Below, one piece after another: positions 35,917-43,463 of a stretch of 64,000 nt of DNA; position 1 is the stretch's first letter; each line of letters opens with the position of its first letter. A model generated the notes under the pieces. The model ran no database searches. It was not told where the DNA came from and saw only the letters and a program-made list of their open reading frames with translations. Made by a program: the position numbers and the translations under genes. Origin of the DNA: CAWVWD01 sp965662365 (GTDB taxonomy: Bacteria > Bacteroidota > Bacteroidia > Chitinophagales > Saprospiraceae). The stretch covers positions 1 through 64,000 of the forward strand of contig CBFIHR010000004.1 in NCBI GenBank assembly GCA_965662365.1. The letters run 5' to 3'.

Positions 35917-37137
35917 TTAATTGCTCATAAACAATTCCCTAAAGATAAAAGTCGGATTATTCAGGTTATCAGCTAGAGTTGGATTTTCAAATAATTTGCG
36001 GAAACGCTGACTGCCTCCAAAAAAACGAATTAGGCCATTAACCAGCCATGTTTTTTTCAATAAGTTTGTTAATTTTAAACCGCCTTCGACTTCTTCTCCC
36101 ATCATTTTATAGACTTCCTCATCGTATTGTTTCATAAACGCGCCAGAAAAATCATTCGCCGAAAGGCAGCGTTCTACCTGCTTTGCAGCATAACGACCCA
36201 TTTTCATAGCGTGACCAACACCAAAACCCGTAATCGGATTTATCGCCAACCCAGAATCTCCAGCCAAGACATATCCTTCGCCCGAAAGTGATTGACCCAT
36301 TGTCGGCAATAGGACGGTTGCTCCACCAATTGTACTATCTATTACCGCATTTTTTAGAAATGGCTGTAAGCGTTCGTGTTGCACGGTTTCCTCAAATAAT
36401 GTTCGAAGATTGATTTTATGTGCTTTGATTTTATCGGCCTTTATAGCCATGCCGATATTCGCATTATTGCCTGGTAGCGGAAAAGCCCATAAGTAGCCAC
36501 CATGCAATTTTTTAAAAAAATAAATATGTGTCGTATCGTCCGGAAAACTAACATTTTTGAAATAAGCTCGAACGCCTAAAATCTTATTATTCGTATTTTG
36601 GGGTATTGTTTCGATTTGCTTTTGTAAAGAATTATTAGAGCCAGCCGCAAAAACGACCATTTGTGTTTCGACTTGAAAATTACCGGTTTTATCGCTCAAA
36701 ATATAACCGTTTGTTGTTTTTTTTATTTTAGTAATTGTTTGATTTTCAATAAGTTGAATACTTGATTTAGACTTTACTTTCGAAATTAAGAAATTATCAA
36801 ATTCGTAGCGTTTTCCTAAATAGCTGAACGCTCGACCTAAGTGCAAACTTAAATCCCTACCATTATTCGCTATTAATCGCAACTTCGATGATTTTAAAAC
36901 CAGTGAATGTTCTAACTCTTTTAGATAATCAGGATTCAAATCTTTTAGGACAAAATGTACATTGACCCGCATCGCCTCGCCACAGGTTTTGTGTCGAGGA
37001 AAAGTCGCTTTATCAACCAATAAAGACGAAATCCCCATTTTTTCTAAATACAAAGCAGTTGTCGTACCTGCAGGTCCAGCCCCGATTATACAAACTTTAG
37101 TTTTTATCACTTTCTCTTCTTTTGTAAATTCTATCAT
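35917..37137 (-). CDS. Geranylgeranyl-reductase-family FAD oxidoreductase
   Basis: 406 residues from the ATG at 37135-37137; a TTG two codons upstream is less likely. FAD-binding motif GAGPAGTTTA near the N-terminus, then FPRHKTCGEA, HGGYLWAFPLPGNNANIG and GDSGLAINPITGFGVGHAM, all hallmarks of the geranylgeranyl reductase family (class of p-hydroxybenzoate-hydroxylase-like flavoproteins). Family members reduce or oxidise isoprenoid chains. The gene overlaps the 3' end of the CruF-like gene by 41 nt and both follow kdsC, so they are one operon. Its pairing with a carotenoid-type membrane protein suggests isoprenoid or carotenoid modification; the substrate is not known. Confidence 0.85.
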   Translation of the reverse strand: MIEFTKEEKVIKTKVCIIGAGPAGTTTALYLEKMGISSLLVDKATFPRHKTCGEAMRVNVHFVLKDLNPDYLKELEHSLVLKSSKLRLIANNGRDLSLHLGRAFSYLGKRYEFDNFLISKVKSKSSIQLIENQTITKIKKTTNGYILSDKTGNFQVETQMVVFAAGSNNSLQKQIETIPQNTNNKILGVRAYFKNVSFPDDTTHIYFFKKLHGGYLWAFPLPGNNANIGMAIKADKIKAHKINLRTLFEETVQHERLQPFLKNAVIDSTIGGATVLLPTMGQSLSGEGYVLAGDSGLAINPITGFGVGHAMKMGRYAAKQVERCLSANDFSGAFMKQYDEEVYKMMGEEVEGGLKLTNLLKKTWLVNGLIRFFGGSQRFRKLFENPTLADNLNNPTFIFRELFMSN

Positions 37138-37951
37138 TAACAATCACTACACTAAGCATAATTATAGATATTGTAACGAAAATAGGCGAAAAATTCACGT
37201 CAATCAAAACCCAAAGGCTAATTAAGAAACATACTAAATAAACTAAACCAAATATATTTTTGTAACCGCTAAAAGTTGGAATAATGGCTTTATTTCTAAA
37301 AAATTCAACGATTCTAAAAAGCCCACTTCCTAAAAATCCAACAATAAAATAACTCATTAAAACATAAAAGATAGGTAATTCAAAGTATTCGTTATTAGCG
37401 GTTATCAGCCAAGTTCCGAAATCAAATTTTACTATCCAATACTCCATCGTCAGGCCGATTGTCATTAAGTGAAAACCATCGGCAATCATTAATAAAAGTA
37501 GTTTTGAAAATTCTTTTTTTATAAAAACAGGTTTATCCAATTGTAAGGCATACAAGGCTCCCGTATTAAAATGGTAGGCTTGAAATATCGCAGCAGACCA
37601 TATTAAGATAGCGGCAATTGGCATTCCGACGAAAGTCGAAAAATCTTGATGATATTGATATAAACCATTGTTTAACAATACTTTATCATAAGTAATACTC
37701 ACTAAAAAGGCAATTTGTAATAATTGTGTAGCAGCAAAGAAGTCATACAAACGAGTATGTATGATTAAATAATAAATGATAAAAATTAGGCCATAAATAA
37801 TTGGTATGATCCGTAAACCAAACGGAATAACACCTAAAAAAGAAAGCATTACCATTATGAATAGAATGATGGTAATGCAATTGATAATTTTCCCGAAATG
37901 TTTGGATATTTGAATGTTCAAAACTTCGATTTTTTTCGTCAAGCGGAGCAC
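37097..37951 (-). CDS. Divergent carotenoid-biosynthesis (CruF/DUF422-like) membrane protein
   Basis: 284 residues, about eight membrane helices, from a GTG at 37949-37951 only 12 nt after the kdsC stop. Two segments resemble the DUF422/CruF family: GLYQYHQDFSTFVGMPIAA...W (family: Y.Y.....G.P..IPLAW) and a second with DGFHLMTIGLTMEYW, DFGTW and YFELPI (family: D.......E......G.W.W....YYG.P). CruF adds water across the 1',2' bond of gamma-carotene to give the 1'-hydroxy end group of myxol or saproxanthin-type carotenoids. The UbiA motif NDxxDxxxD is absent. The overlapping geranylgeranyl-reductase-like gene supports an isoprenoid role. The match is by eye and weak. Confidence 0.5.
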   Translation of the reverse strand: MLRLTKKIEVLNIQISKHFGKIINCITIILFIMVMLSFLGVIPFGLRIIPIIYGLIFIIYYLIIHTRLYDFFAATQLLQIAFLVSITYDKVLLNNGLYQYHQDFSTFVGMPIAAILIWSAAIFQAYHFNTGALYALQLDKPVFIKKEFSKLLLLMIADGFHLMTIGLTMEYWIVKFDFGTWLITANNEYFELPIFYVLMSYFIVGFLGSGLFRIVEFFRNKAIIPTFSGYKNIFGLVYLVCFLISLWVLIDVNFSPIFVTISIIMLSVVIVNDRIYKRRESDKN

Positions 37952-37963
37952 CTGCCGACTGTT

Positions 37964-38482
37964 TTATTCATTGCTCATCGAAATATCTGTTTTCATCCAA
38001 GTGCCGTTGAGTTTCATAATTTTCTCCAAAATATCACGAGCGACACCGAATCCACCATTTATGGGCGAAATATATTTTGAAATCGCTTTGATTTCAGGAG
38101 CGGCATCATTTGGACAACAAGGAAAACCTACTTTTTGCATCACTTCATAGTCAGGCAGATCGTCACCAACATAAATGATTTTTTCAGGATTCAAATCATA
38201 GGCATAGATATAATCTTCAAATGCTTCTATCTTATCTTCGACTCCAGCGAAAATATCCATAACGCCCAGATTATTGTAACGACGAATTACGCCATCGGAT
38301 TTTCCACCAGTAATAATCGCTATTTTTAAGCCGCTGCGAATCGCATACTTAATCGCATAACCGTCGCGTGTACTTGTCTGCCGCAAAAGCTGACCATTTT
38401 CTAAAATCAAGACATTACTCGGCGACAAAACACCGTCAACATCAAAAATAACCGCCTCTACGTCCTTGAATAAATTAAGCAT
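37964..38482 (-). CDS. kdsC: KdsC-type HAD phosphatase
   Basis: 172 residues, the short cap-less HAD (C0) form typical of 3-deoxy-D-manno-octulosonate 8-phosphate phosphatase, which makes Kdo for lipopolysaccharide. The catalytic motif is FDVDGVLS (Asp14, Asp16); IITGGKSDGVIRR gives motif II (Thr) and YVGDDLPDYEVM motif IV. It is the first gene of a kdsC/CruF-like/GGR-like operon, with 12 nt to the next gene. A heptanucleotide hairpin directly precedes its ATG. Related HAD phosphatases act on other sugar phosphates, so the substrate is family inference. Confidence 0.85.
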   Translation of the reverse strand: MLNLFKDVEAVIFDVDGVLSPSNVLILENGQLLRQTSTRDGYAIKYAIRSGLKIAIITGGKSDGVIRRYNNLGVMDIFAGVEDKIEAFEDYIYAYDLNPEKIIYVGDDLPDYEVMQKVGFPCCPNDAAPEIKAISKYISPINGGFGVARDILEKIMKLNGTWMKTDISMSNE

Positions 38483-38484
38483 TG

Positions 38485-38538
38485 AGTGTGAAGTGTAAAA
38501 AGTGAGCAGTGCAAAGTGTACAACTTTACACTGCTCAC
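38485..38538. repeat. Heptanucleotide hairpin array, aagtgta type
   Basis: AGTG recurs at 38485, 38492, 38501, 38508 and 38515 (mostly 7-nt steps). 38502-38517 pairs with 38523-38538 with one mismatch and a 5-nt loop. It starts within 3 nt of the kdsC ATG and ends just behind the iscX stop. Confidence 0.82.
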
Positions 38539-38547
38539 CCCAAAAAA

Positions 38548-38793
38548 TTATTGATTGTCACGCCATTCATAGACCCATTTTGCTTGAATCTGTTCCAGGT
38601 GTCCTTCGTTGCTATCCTCTCGGGTACCTTCAAAATTTGGAATTGCTAAAACCCACTCTAACAAATCCGTGAAGCGAATACGGTAGATTTTTGATTCTGT
38701 AAAATCATCACCAAAACGCTCATATAATTTTATCGCAATATCTTCGTAATCTTGCCATTCTATTGGCATATCATCGAAACTCTCGAAACCCAT
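38548..38793 (-). CDS. iscX: IscX-like iron-sulfur assembly protein
   Basis: 81 residues, slightly longer than the usual 66. The IscX pattern is clear: WQDYEDIAIKLYERFGDDF, RIRFTDLLEWVLAIPNFEG, SNEGHLEQIQAKWVYEWRD. IscX is a small acidic protein binding IscS and iron and tuning Fe-S cluster assembly. The next gene upstream is a 2Fe-2S ferredoxin, also an ISC-type partner, though 258 nt of repeat-rich spacer lies between them. No iscS, iscU or hsc genes are in the window. Confidence 0.88.
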   Translation of the reverse strand: MGFESFDDMPIEWQDYEDIAIKLYERFGDDFTESKIYRIRFTDLLEWVLAIPNFEGTREDSNEGHLEQIQAKWVYEWRDNQ

Positions 38794-38800
38794 GTTGTAA

Positions 38801-38896
38801 ATATTAATTATTAAGTACTAATTATTATCTTTCAATAGAAATTAACATGTTAGAACGATTAATATTTAACAGTTAATAATTAATACTTAACATTTA
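38801..38896. repeat. Heptanucleotide hairpin array, ttaata type
   Basis: Left side reads aatattaatt in 7-nt steps (aatnatt), right side as nnttaan heptads. 38811-38827 pairs with 38874-38890 with one mismatch; loop 46 nt. It starts about 7 nt upstream of the iscX ATG. A+T-rich, so weaker evidence than the other arrays. Confidence 0.65.
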
Positions 38897-39051
38897 AAGC
38901 AATCCTATATTTTTCTTTTTAGTTACAATAATACTTATTAGTAACTTTAATATTTCTACACCATTATCGTGCATTGATTTTGCCCGCAAACAAAAGACTT
39001 TTCCCTTTGAAATACCAACGTTCATAATATTTGAAAGTTAATATTCAGGAA

Positions 39052-39393
39052 TTAATGCTCATGTCCTATAATTTGACTTTGGTCGGGGATATGTACTTCT
39101 ATTTCAGCATCATCTTCCAAAATTACACATTGACAGCCTAATCGGGACTCAATGCGAGGATTAATTGCTCTATCAATAAAATCCTCTTCACGGTCAGATA
39201 TTTCTTGTAAGAAATCTTCTCCATCTTCGATGTAAACATGACAAGTGCTACAAGCACACACTGCACCACAATTATGATTCAAATGCACTTCATTATCCTC
39301 TGCCACATCTAAGATAGATTCACCGACTAAGGCATTTTTGACTGTAAGAGGTGAAATTGTTGTATCTTCAAACGTGAACTTTACTATTGCCAT
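39052..39393 (-). CDS. 2Fe-2S ferredoxin, adrenodoxin/ISC type
   Basis: 113 residues. Cluster ligands follow the C-x5-C-x2-C...C pattern: Cys42, Cys48 and Cys51 in CGAVCACSTC, and Cys87 in LGCQCV; Cys46 is an extra Cys between the ligands. The surrounding HLNHNCGAVCACSTCHVYIEDG and EDFLQEISDREEDFID are typical of the ISC-associated ferredoxin (Fdx), which supplies electrons for cluster assembly. It has a good promoter upstream (39478-39509) with a hairpin array in its leader. A His-rich C-terminal end. Confidence 0.93.
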   Translation of the reverse strand: MAIVKFTFEDTTISPLTVKNALVGESILDVAEDNEVHLNHNCGAVCACSTCHVYIEDGEDFLQEISDREEDFIDRAINPRIESRLGCQCVILEDDAEIEVHIPDQSQIIGHEH

Positions 39394-39408
39394 TTTTTTA
39401 TAAATATG

Positions 39409-39465
39409 AGGTGTGAAGGATGAGATATAAAGTACGTTCGACTTTACACCTTACACTTCACACCT
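39409..39465. repeat. Heptanucleotide hairpin array, gtgtgaa type, in the ferredoxin leader
   Basis: 39409-39433 pairs with 39441-39465 (19 of 25 positions; 7-nt loop). The right arm, read on the minus strand, steps gtgtgaa/gtgtaag/gtgtaaa. It lies between the mapped promoter and the ATG, so it is probably transcribed as a 5' UTR hairpin. Confidence 0.78.
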
Positions 39466-39477
39466 GTATAATTTTTG

Positions 39478-39509
39478 CAAAAATACTTTGTTGAATATTT
39501 GTAGACAAA
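39478..39509 (-). promoter_or_regulatory. Promoter of the ferredoxin gene
   Basis: On the minus strand TTTG (39506-39509), 20-nt spacer, tatttttg (39478-39485) fit the Bacteroidota -33/-7 consensus. It predicts a leader of about 75-80 nt. Confidence 0.6.
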
Positions 39510-39570
39510 CTTTCAACAAAGTATTTAATTTTATATTACCTATGATATAAGTGTTTATTTTTCAAATAGT

Positions 39571-40365
39571 TTATTTAAAGTTGTCTTTTTTATTGGAATA
39601 TAGGGCTTGAATGTGGTTAGAGAGTAATTCATAAATTCTTTGATAATCCGGATATTGATTTAAATATTGTTGATGTTTTTCTAAAGTTACTTTATCGCCT
39701 CGTCTTGCCGGGCCAGTTTGCATAGATTGTGGCGTATTATCGTTGATTTTTGCGACAGTTTCATTAATCAACGGTTTTAATAAATCGAACGGAATATTTT
39801 CTTTTGCAAGAATCTGCTCGCTTACCGTAATCAAATAATTCGTGAAGTTATTTGCAAAAACGGCCGCAACGTGCAGTACCGAACGCTGTTTATCATCAAT
39901 CAAATACACATTTGGGCAAATCGTTTTGGCTAAAGCCAATAATTTATTTTTAGTAAAATCAGTTGAGCCATCAATACAAAAAGGTAATTTTTCAAAATCG
40001 GCTTGTCGTTCCTTGGAGAAAGTCTGCAACGGATAAAATACACCATAATTTTCAAAAAAACCTTTAAAAACTTGACTTGAAGTTGCTCCAGAAGTATGTG
40101 CTATAATTTTACCTTTCGGTAAAATAGTAGCAAGTTGTTCCGCAATGATTTTAATCGCATCATCGCTGACGGCAACAATGTAGAAATCTGCGTTTAAGTT
40201 CAGAAACCGAGTATTATCAATCCCTTCCGCTTCAACTTGTGTTGCCAACAACTTTGCATGTTCCAAATTTCGATTCAAAACTTGAAGAATATCATGTTGC
40301 TTTTCGTACAACCGTTTTGCTAAATGTGTGGCAACGTTGCCTGCTCCGATGATGGTGATTTTCAT
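39571..40365 (-). CDS. Rossmann-fold/DUF2520 protein (NADP oxidoreductase-like)
   Basis: 264 residues. N-terminal NAD(P)-binding motif IIGAGNVATHLAKRL and the F420H2:NADP-oxidoreductase/ProC-like fold, with YIVAVSDDAI and HTSGATSS; then the DUF2520 helical domain with FYPLQTFSKERQADFEKLPFCIDG, VLHVAAVFANNFTNYL and TGPARRGD. The family is widespread in Bacteroidota near kdsC-like genes, and its substrate is not established. It lies on the same strand as the ferredoxin, with a promoter between them. Confidence 0.85.
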   Translation of the reverse strand: MKITIIGAGNVATHLAKRLYEKQHDILQVLNRNLEHAKLLATQVEAEGIDNTRFLNLNADFYIVAVSDDAIKIIAEQLATILPKGKIIAHTSGATSSQVFKGFFENYGVFYPLQTFSKERQADFEKLPFCIDGSTDFTKNKLLALAKTICPNVYLIDDKQRSVLHVAAVFANNFTNYLITVSEQILAKENIPFDLLKPLINETVAKINDNTPQSMQTGPARRGDKVTLEKHQQYLNQYPDYQRIYELLSNHIQALYSNKKDNFK

Positions 40366-40375
40366 AGTTTAATTC

Positions 40376-40882
40376 TCAATTTTCCCAAACTTCCCACTCC
40401 CAAGTATCGACGTTTCGTTCTTCTTTAGAAAAATTAATTTCGACTAAAAAAGTCTTTTGTATTGCATTTCTGTAAGCTGCTGTATAATTTCTATTTTTAA
40501 TTTGTTTGATAGCATTCGTCGATGTTCCATCAATTTTAACTTTATATTGTTGAGCATATTTTTCAACTTCATGTATCAAAATTGCCTCTAAATTTTTGAC
40601 TTTGTAACCGTATTCTGAAAAATTGAATTTTAAAACAGGATAACTTTCAAACTCATAATTCGTTTTTCCAATCGCTAAATTTTCAAATAATGATTTCTTA
40701 CCTTGAAACAAATGACTGAACAAAGACACCAAAAGCGATTTTCCAAAACGGTGAGATCGTACCAAAAAGTATAAATTACCTTGTTGGACAATATTATGGA
40801 TCTGTTTGGTTTTATCTACATAAACCAAATCACTCACTATTAATTCTTTAAAATTTTGTTTGCCAATTGACAACCTTCTCAT
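40376..40882 (-). pseudogene. Internally deleted AAA-ATPase-like/PD-(D/E)XK protein
   Basis: 168 residues. Residues 1-120 match the N-terminus of the 'AAA-ATPase-like plus PD-(D/E)XK nuclease' family (normally about 500-570 residues): LSIGKQNFKELI, VYVDKTKQI, YFLVRSHRFGKSLLVSLF (P-loop), YPVLKFNFSEYG. Residues from about 122 (AIKQIKNRNYTAAYRNAIQ, FLVEINFSKEERNVDTWEWEVW) match the very end of the same family. The centre, including most of the ATPase and the nuclease core, is missing and the two ends are joined in frame, so this is probably a non-functional remnant. Confidence 0.7.
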
Positions 40883-40965
40883 CTTTCAAAGATAAACATT
40901 ATTAAATACAAAAGAGGATTGAAATTATCCAATCCTCTTCCAAATTATCAATTTTATCCATTTTT

Positions 40966-41922
40966 CTATCCAAAAAACGAATCAACAAATTCCCGTTTGT
41001 TAAACACTTGTAACTGCTCGATTCCTTCACCAACTCCGATATATTTAATTGGAATTTTGAACTGGTCAGAAATACCAATGGCAACACCACCTTTTGCAGT
41101 ACCGTCCAATTTGGTCAAAACCAAACCGGTAACATTTGTAGCGGCAGTGAAGTGTTTTGCTTGTTCAATCGCATTTTGACCTGTCGAAGCATCGAGTACT
41201 AAAATTACTTCGTGCGGTGCACCCGGCAAACGTTTGTCGATTGAATTTTTGATTTTTTCTAACTCTCGCATCAAGCCTTTTTTCGTATGCAAACGACCAG
41301 CAGTATCTACAATAGCAATGTCTTTACCAGTTGTCACAGCATGATTGACGGTTTCGTAGGCGACCGCCGCAGGATCCGTATTCATACCTTTGGAATAGAA
41401 ATCACAACCGACTCTATCTGCCCAAATCTTTAACTGATCAACTGCCGCTGCACGGAAAGTATCACCGGCACCTAAGACAATCGAATGGCCTTGTTTCTTA
41501 AATTGATGAGCGATTTTTCCTATAGAAGTCGTTTTACCAACACCATTGACACCAACAACCAAAATGATATAAGGCTTTTTAGCATCTTTCGGAATCGAAT
41601 AATCAACGACATCTTCTGTATTATTTTCTGCTAAAAGCTGAACGATTTCGTCTCGAAGAATTTCGTTTAACTCCTTTGTCGTCACATATTTATCTCTGGC
41701 AACCCTTTCTTCAATACGTTCAATAATTTTTACGGTTGTTGTCAATCCAACATCAGAAGTGATTAACACTTCCTCCAAATTATCAAGTACTTCATCATCG
41801 ACTTTATCTTTCCCAGCTACTGCACGAGAAATTTTATCAAAAAAACTCTGTTTAGATTTTTCTAAACCTTTATCTAAATCGTTTTTCTGTTCTTTGGAAA
41901 ATAATTTTTTAAAAAAGCTCAT
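40966..41922 (-). CDS. ftsY: Signal recognition particle receptor FtsY
   Basis: 318 residues, the short Bacteroidota form without a long acidic A-domain. SRP GTPase NG domain: helical N part (DEVLDNLEEVLITSDVG), P-loop GVNGVGKTTSIGK, GAGDTFRAAAVDQL, DTAGRLHTKKGLM (G3) and TKLDGTAKGG (G4), then GVGEGIEQLQVFN. It docks the SRP-ribosome complex at the inner membrane. Gene order DUF4295-ftsY downstream of rpmB-rpmG is a common Bacteroidota arrangement. A heptad array begins 5 nt before the ATG and a -7 element lies at 42016-42023, so it has its own promoter. Confidence 0.97.
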   Translation of the reverse strand: MSFFKKLFSKEQKNDLDKGLEKSKQSFFDKISRAVAGKDKVDDEVLDNLEEVLITSDVGLTTTVKIIERIEERVARDKYVTTKELNEILRDEIVQLLAENNTEDVVDYSIPKDAKKPYIILVVGVNGVGKTTSIGKIAHQFKKQGHSIVLGAGDTFRAAAVDQLKIWADRVGCDFYSKGMNTDPAAVAYETVNHAVTTGKDIAIVDTAGRLHTKKGLMRELEKIKNSIDKRLPGAPHEVILVLDASTGQNAIEQAKHFTAATNVTGLVLTKLDGTAKGGVAIGISDQFKIPIKYIGVGEGIEQLQVFNKREFVDSFFG

Positions 41923-41926
41923 GTTG

Positions 41927-41961
41927 TTAATTATTAAATATGAAGTATTGACTATTAAATA
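41927..41961. repeat. Heptanucleotide array, ttaaata type
   Basis: Five heptads in register: ttaatta/ttaaata/tgaagta/ttgacta/ttaaata (consensus TTnAnTA), starting 5 nt upstream of the ftsY ATG. No inverted partner arm seen. Confidence 0.65.
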
Positions 41962-42015
41962 ACCATGTAGATTGAAATAGTCTTGTTTGAATTAGGTTAA
42001 ACTAATATGAGACCA

Positions 42016-42023
42016 CAAAAGTA
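42016..42023 (-). promoter_or_regulatory. Possible -7 element of ftsY
   Basis: Minus-strand octamer tacttttg matches TAnnTTTG, 93 nt upstream of the ftsY ATG. Confidence 0.42.
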
Positions 42024-42068
42024 ACTATAATGTTAGTAAAAGTAAATATTCTGGGTAGGTACAACGAC

Positions 42069-42103
42069 AAAAAGGCTTTCTCATTCGATGAGAAAGCCTT
42101 TTT
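42069..42103 (-). terminator. Intrinsic terminator of the rpmB-rpmG-DUF4295 operon
   Basis: Perfect 16-bp stem (42069-42084 with 42088-42103), 3-nt loop, A/T-runs on both sides. Confidence 0.88.
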
Positions 42104-42122
42104 AATTTATTGTAAAAACGAA

Positions 42123-42299
42123 TTATCCTTTAGTAGTTTTGATAAAATCGTTTACGTTATCTTTATGTACCATTTGCTGCTTATAAGAATACTTACCAGT
42201 TTTAGGATTCTTTACAGGAACAACAACTAATGTGTAGTCCTTTCCTCCTGAGCTCTGTAAACGTTGTGCAGCACGGGCGTTCTTTGAAATCTTAGCCAT
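42123..42299 (-). CDS. DUF4295 small basic protein
   Basis: 58 residues: starts MAKISKNARAAQRLQSSGGK, with DYTLVVVPVKNPKTGKYSYK and ends HKDNVNDFIKTTKG. The length, Lys-rich composition and position directly after rpmG match the Bacteroidota-specific DUF4295 family, thought to be linked to ribosomes because of this fixed neighbourhood; its function is not established. Only 7 nt separate it from rpmG, so it is the last gene of the ribosomal-protein operon. Confidence 0.9.
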   Translation of the reverse strand: MAKISKNARAAQRLQSSGGKDYTLVVVPVKNPKTGKYSYKQQMVHKDNVNDFIKTTKG

Positions 42300-42306
42300 G
42301 ATTCAA

Positions 42307-42495
42307 TTATTTAATTTCTTTATGAATAGTATAACGCTTCAAAATAGGATTATACTTTTTTAATTCCAAACGAGCTGGAGTATTTTTTCTATTTTTTTGA
42401 GTAACATAACGTGATGTACCAGGCTGACCACTTTGTTTGTGTTCTGTACATTCCAAAATAACCTGAATTCTGTTACCTTTACTTTTCTTAGCCAT
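42307..42495 (-). CDS. rpmG: 50S ribosomal protein L33
   Basis: 62 residues, with RIQVILECTEHKQSG, TSRYVTQKNRKNTPARLELKKYNP and KRYTIHKEIK, as in L33. Only one Cys is present, so this is the zinc-free (C-minus) form. It sits between rpmB and the DUF4295 gene. Confidence 0.96.
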   Translation of the reverse strand: MAKKSKGNRIQVILECTEHKQSGQPGTSRYVTQKNRKNTPARLELKKYNPILKRYTIHKEIK

Positions 42496-42526
42496 CTTCT
42501 TCTTAGATTTTAAGTTTTATTTTGGA

Positions 42527-42778
42527 TTAGCCTAATTCAACACCTGTATCGATACCCTTAGCTTCTAATTGCTTCAAGTAATCGTAAATACCGATTTTGT
42601 TGATATTACGCATTGCATATGCAGAAACCTTCAATGTTACCCACTGATCAGTTTCAGGAATATAATAACGCTTTTTCTGGATATTCGGTAAAAAGCGACG
42701 TTTTGTTCTTCTTTTTGAATGAGAAACATTATTCCCTGCAATAGGACGCTTCCCGGTCAATTGACAAACTTTAGACAT
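42527..42778 (-). CDS. rpmB: 50S ribosomal protein L28
   Basis: 83 residues. MSKVCQLTGKRPIAGNNVSHSKRRTKRRFLPN and WVTLKVSAYAMRNINKIG are typical of L28. First protein gene of the rpmB-rpmG-DUF4295 operon. It follows tRNA-Arg by 65 nt on the same strand without an obvious terminator, so the tRNA and ribosomal genes may share one transcript. Confidence 0.96.
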   Translation of the reverse strand: MSKVCQLTGKRPIAGNNVSHSKRRTKRRFLPNIQKKRYYIPETDQWVTLKVSAYAMRNINKIGIYDYLKQLEAKGIDTGVELG

Positions 42779-42843
42779 GACAACCTCTTTTCTCTGTTTC
42801 TAAATACAACAATTCTTAAAATAAAATAAGAGGAAAAAAGTAG

Positions 42844-42917
42844 TGAATCCGGCAGGATTCGAACCTGCGACCTCCTGATCCGTAGTCAGGTGCTCTATCC
42901 AGCTAAGCTACGGATCC
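42844..42917 (-). tRNA. tRNA-Arg (anticodon ACG)
   Basis: 74 nt including the discriminator base. The acceptor stem ggatccg pairs with cggattc (one G-U), the anticodon stem cctga/tcagg encloses loop ctacgga with anticodon ACG (reads CGN Arg codons after A34 to inosine editing), and the T arm contains gttcgaatc. CCA is not encoded. Confidence 0.96.
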
Positions 42918-42985
42918 ATCTATTTTTTTCCTCCTGAAATACTAAATCTAACATTAAGTTAGACCGTCTTTTCTAAGAACGAGTG

Positions 42986-43017
42986 CAAAGGTAAACTGTT
43001 GCTTTTTAATATCCAAA
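42986..43017 (-). promoter_or_regulatory. Promoter of tRNA-Arg (and probably the rpmB operon)
   Basis: On the minus strand TTTG (43014-43017), 20-nt spacer, tacctttg (42986-42993), a good match to the Bacteroidota -33/-7 pair, 69 nt upstream of the tRNA. Confidence 0.65.
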
Positions 43018-43166
43018 TATTATTTCAATATTTTTTAGATAATAATCAACTTTATGGTATTATCATTTCATAATGAGTGATTTATCTAACTTTTTATTTA
43101 TGAAATAAATTCCATCTAATATTATTTTTGATAAAAAAGATTAGATAGTCAGGGTATGACGGTTTG

Positions 43167-43463
43167 TTAGGACTTTAATAATTCATAAATTCCACCTTGT
43201 AAATTATAAAAATCTGCGTTAGGTAATTTTCGTTGTAGTTTTTGAATAGCGATTTGACTACGGATTCCACGTTTGCAGTAAACGACGACAGGTTTATCTT
43301 TATCAATAGCGTCAAGGTTTCGCATAATATCACCCAAAGGAATCAATTTGCCGCCAATATTTCTATGTTCATGTTCGATTGGCTCACGAACGTCAATTAG
43401 TTGAAAATCAACGTTATCAACCTGCCAGCGGTCGATATCTTTCAAAGTGATGTGTTGCATCAT
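43167..43463 (-). CDS. Rhodanese-domain protein
   Basis: 98 residues from the ATG at 43461-43463 (a second ATG follows directly). Single rhodanese domain: FQLIDVREPIEHEHRNIGG and the active-site loop CKRGIRS with the catalytic Cys in PVVVYCKRGIRSQIA, then NLQGGIYELL. Such stand-alone domains carry persulfide sulfur. Its start overlaps the 3' end of the DUF4230 gene by 47 nt in another frame, so translation may be coupled. Confidence 0.88.
   Translation of the reverse strand: MMQHITLKDIDRWQVDNVDFQLIDVREPIEHEHRNIGGKLIPLGDIMRNLDAIDKDKPVVVYCKRGIRSQIAIQKLQRKLPNADFYNLQGGIYELLKS

Noticed and set aside
37097..37951. UbiA-family prenyltransferase (geranylgeranylglyceryl phosphate synthase), expected after kdsC
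   Set aside because: The NDxxDxxxD and DxxxD motifs are absent. The W/G/P-spaced segments fit DUF422 better.
38801..39465. An insertion sequence or phage remnant near iscX and ferredoxin
   Set aside because: The repeats are short heptad hairpins with no transposase, integrase or target-site duplication.
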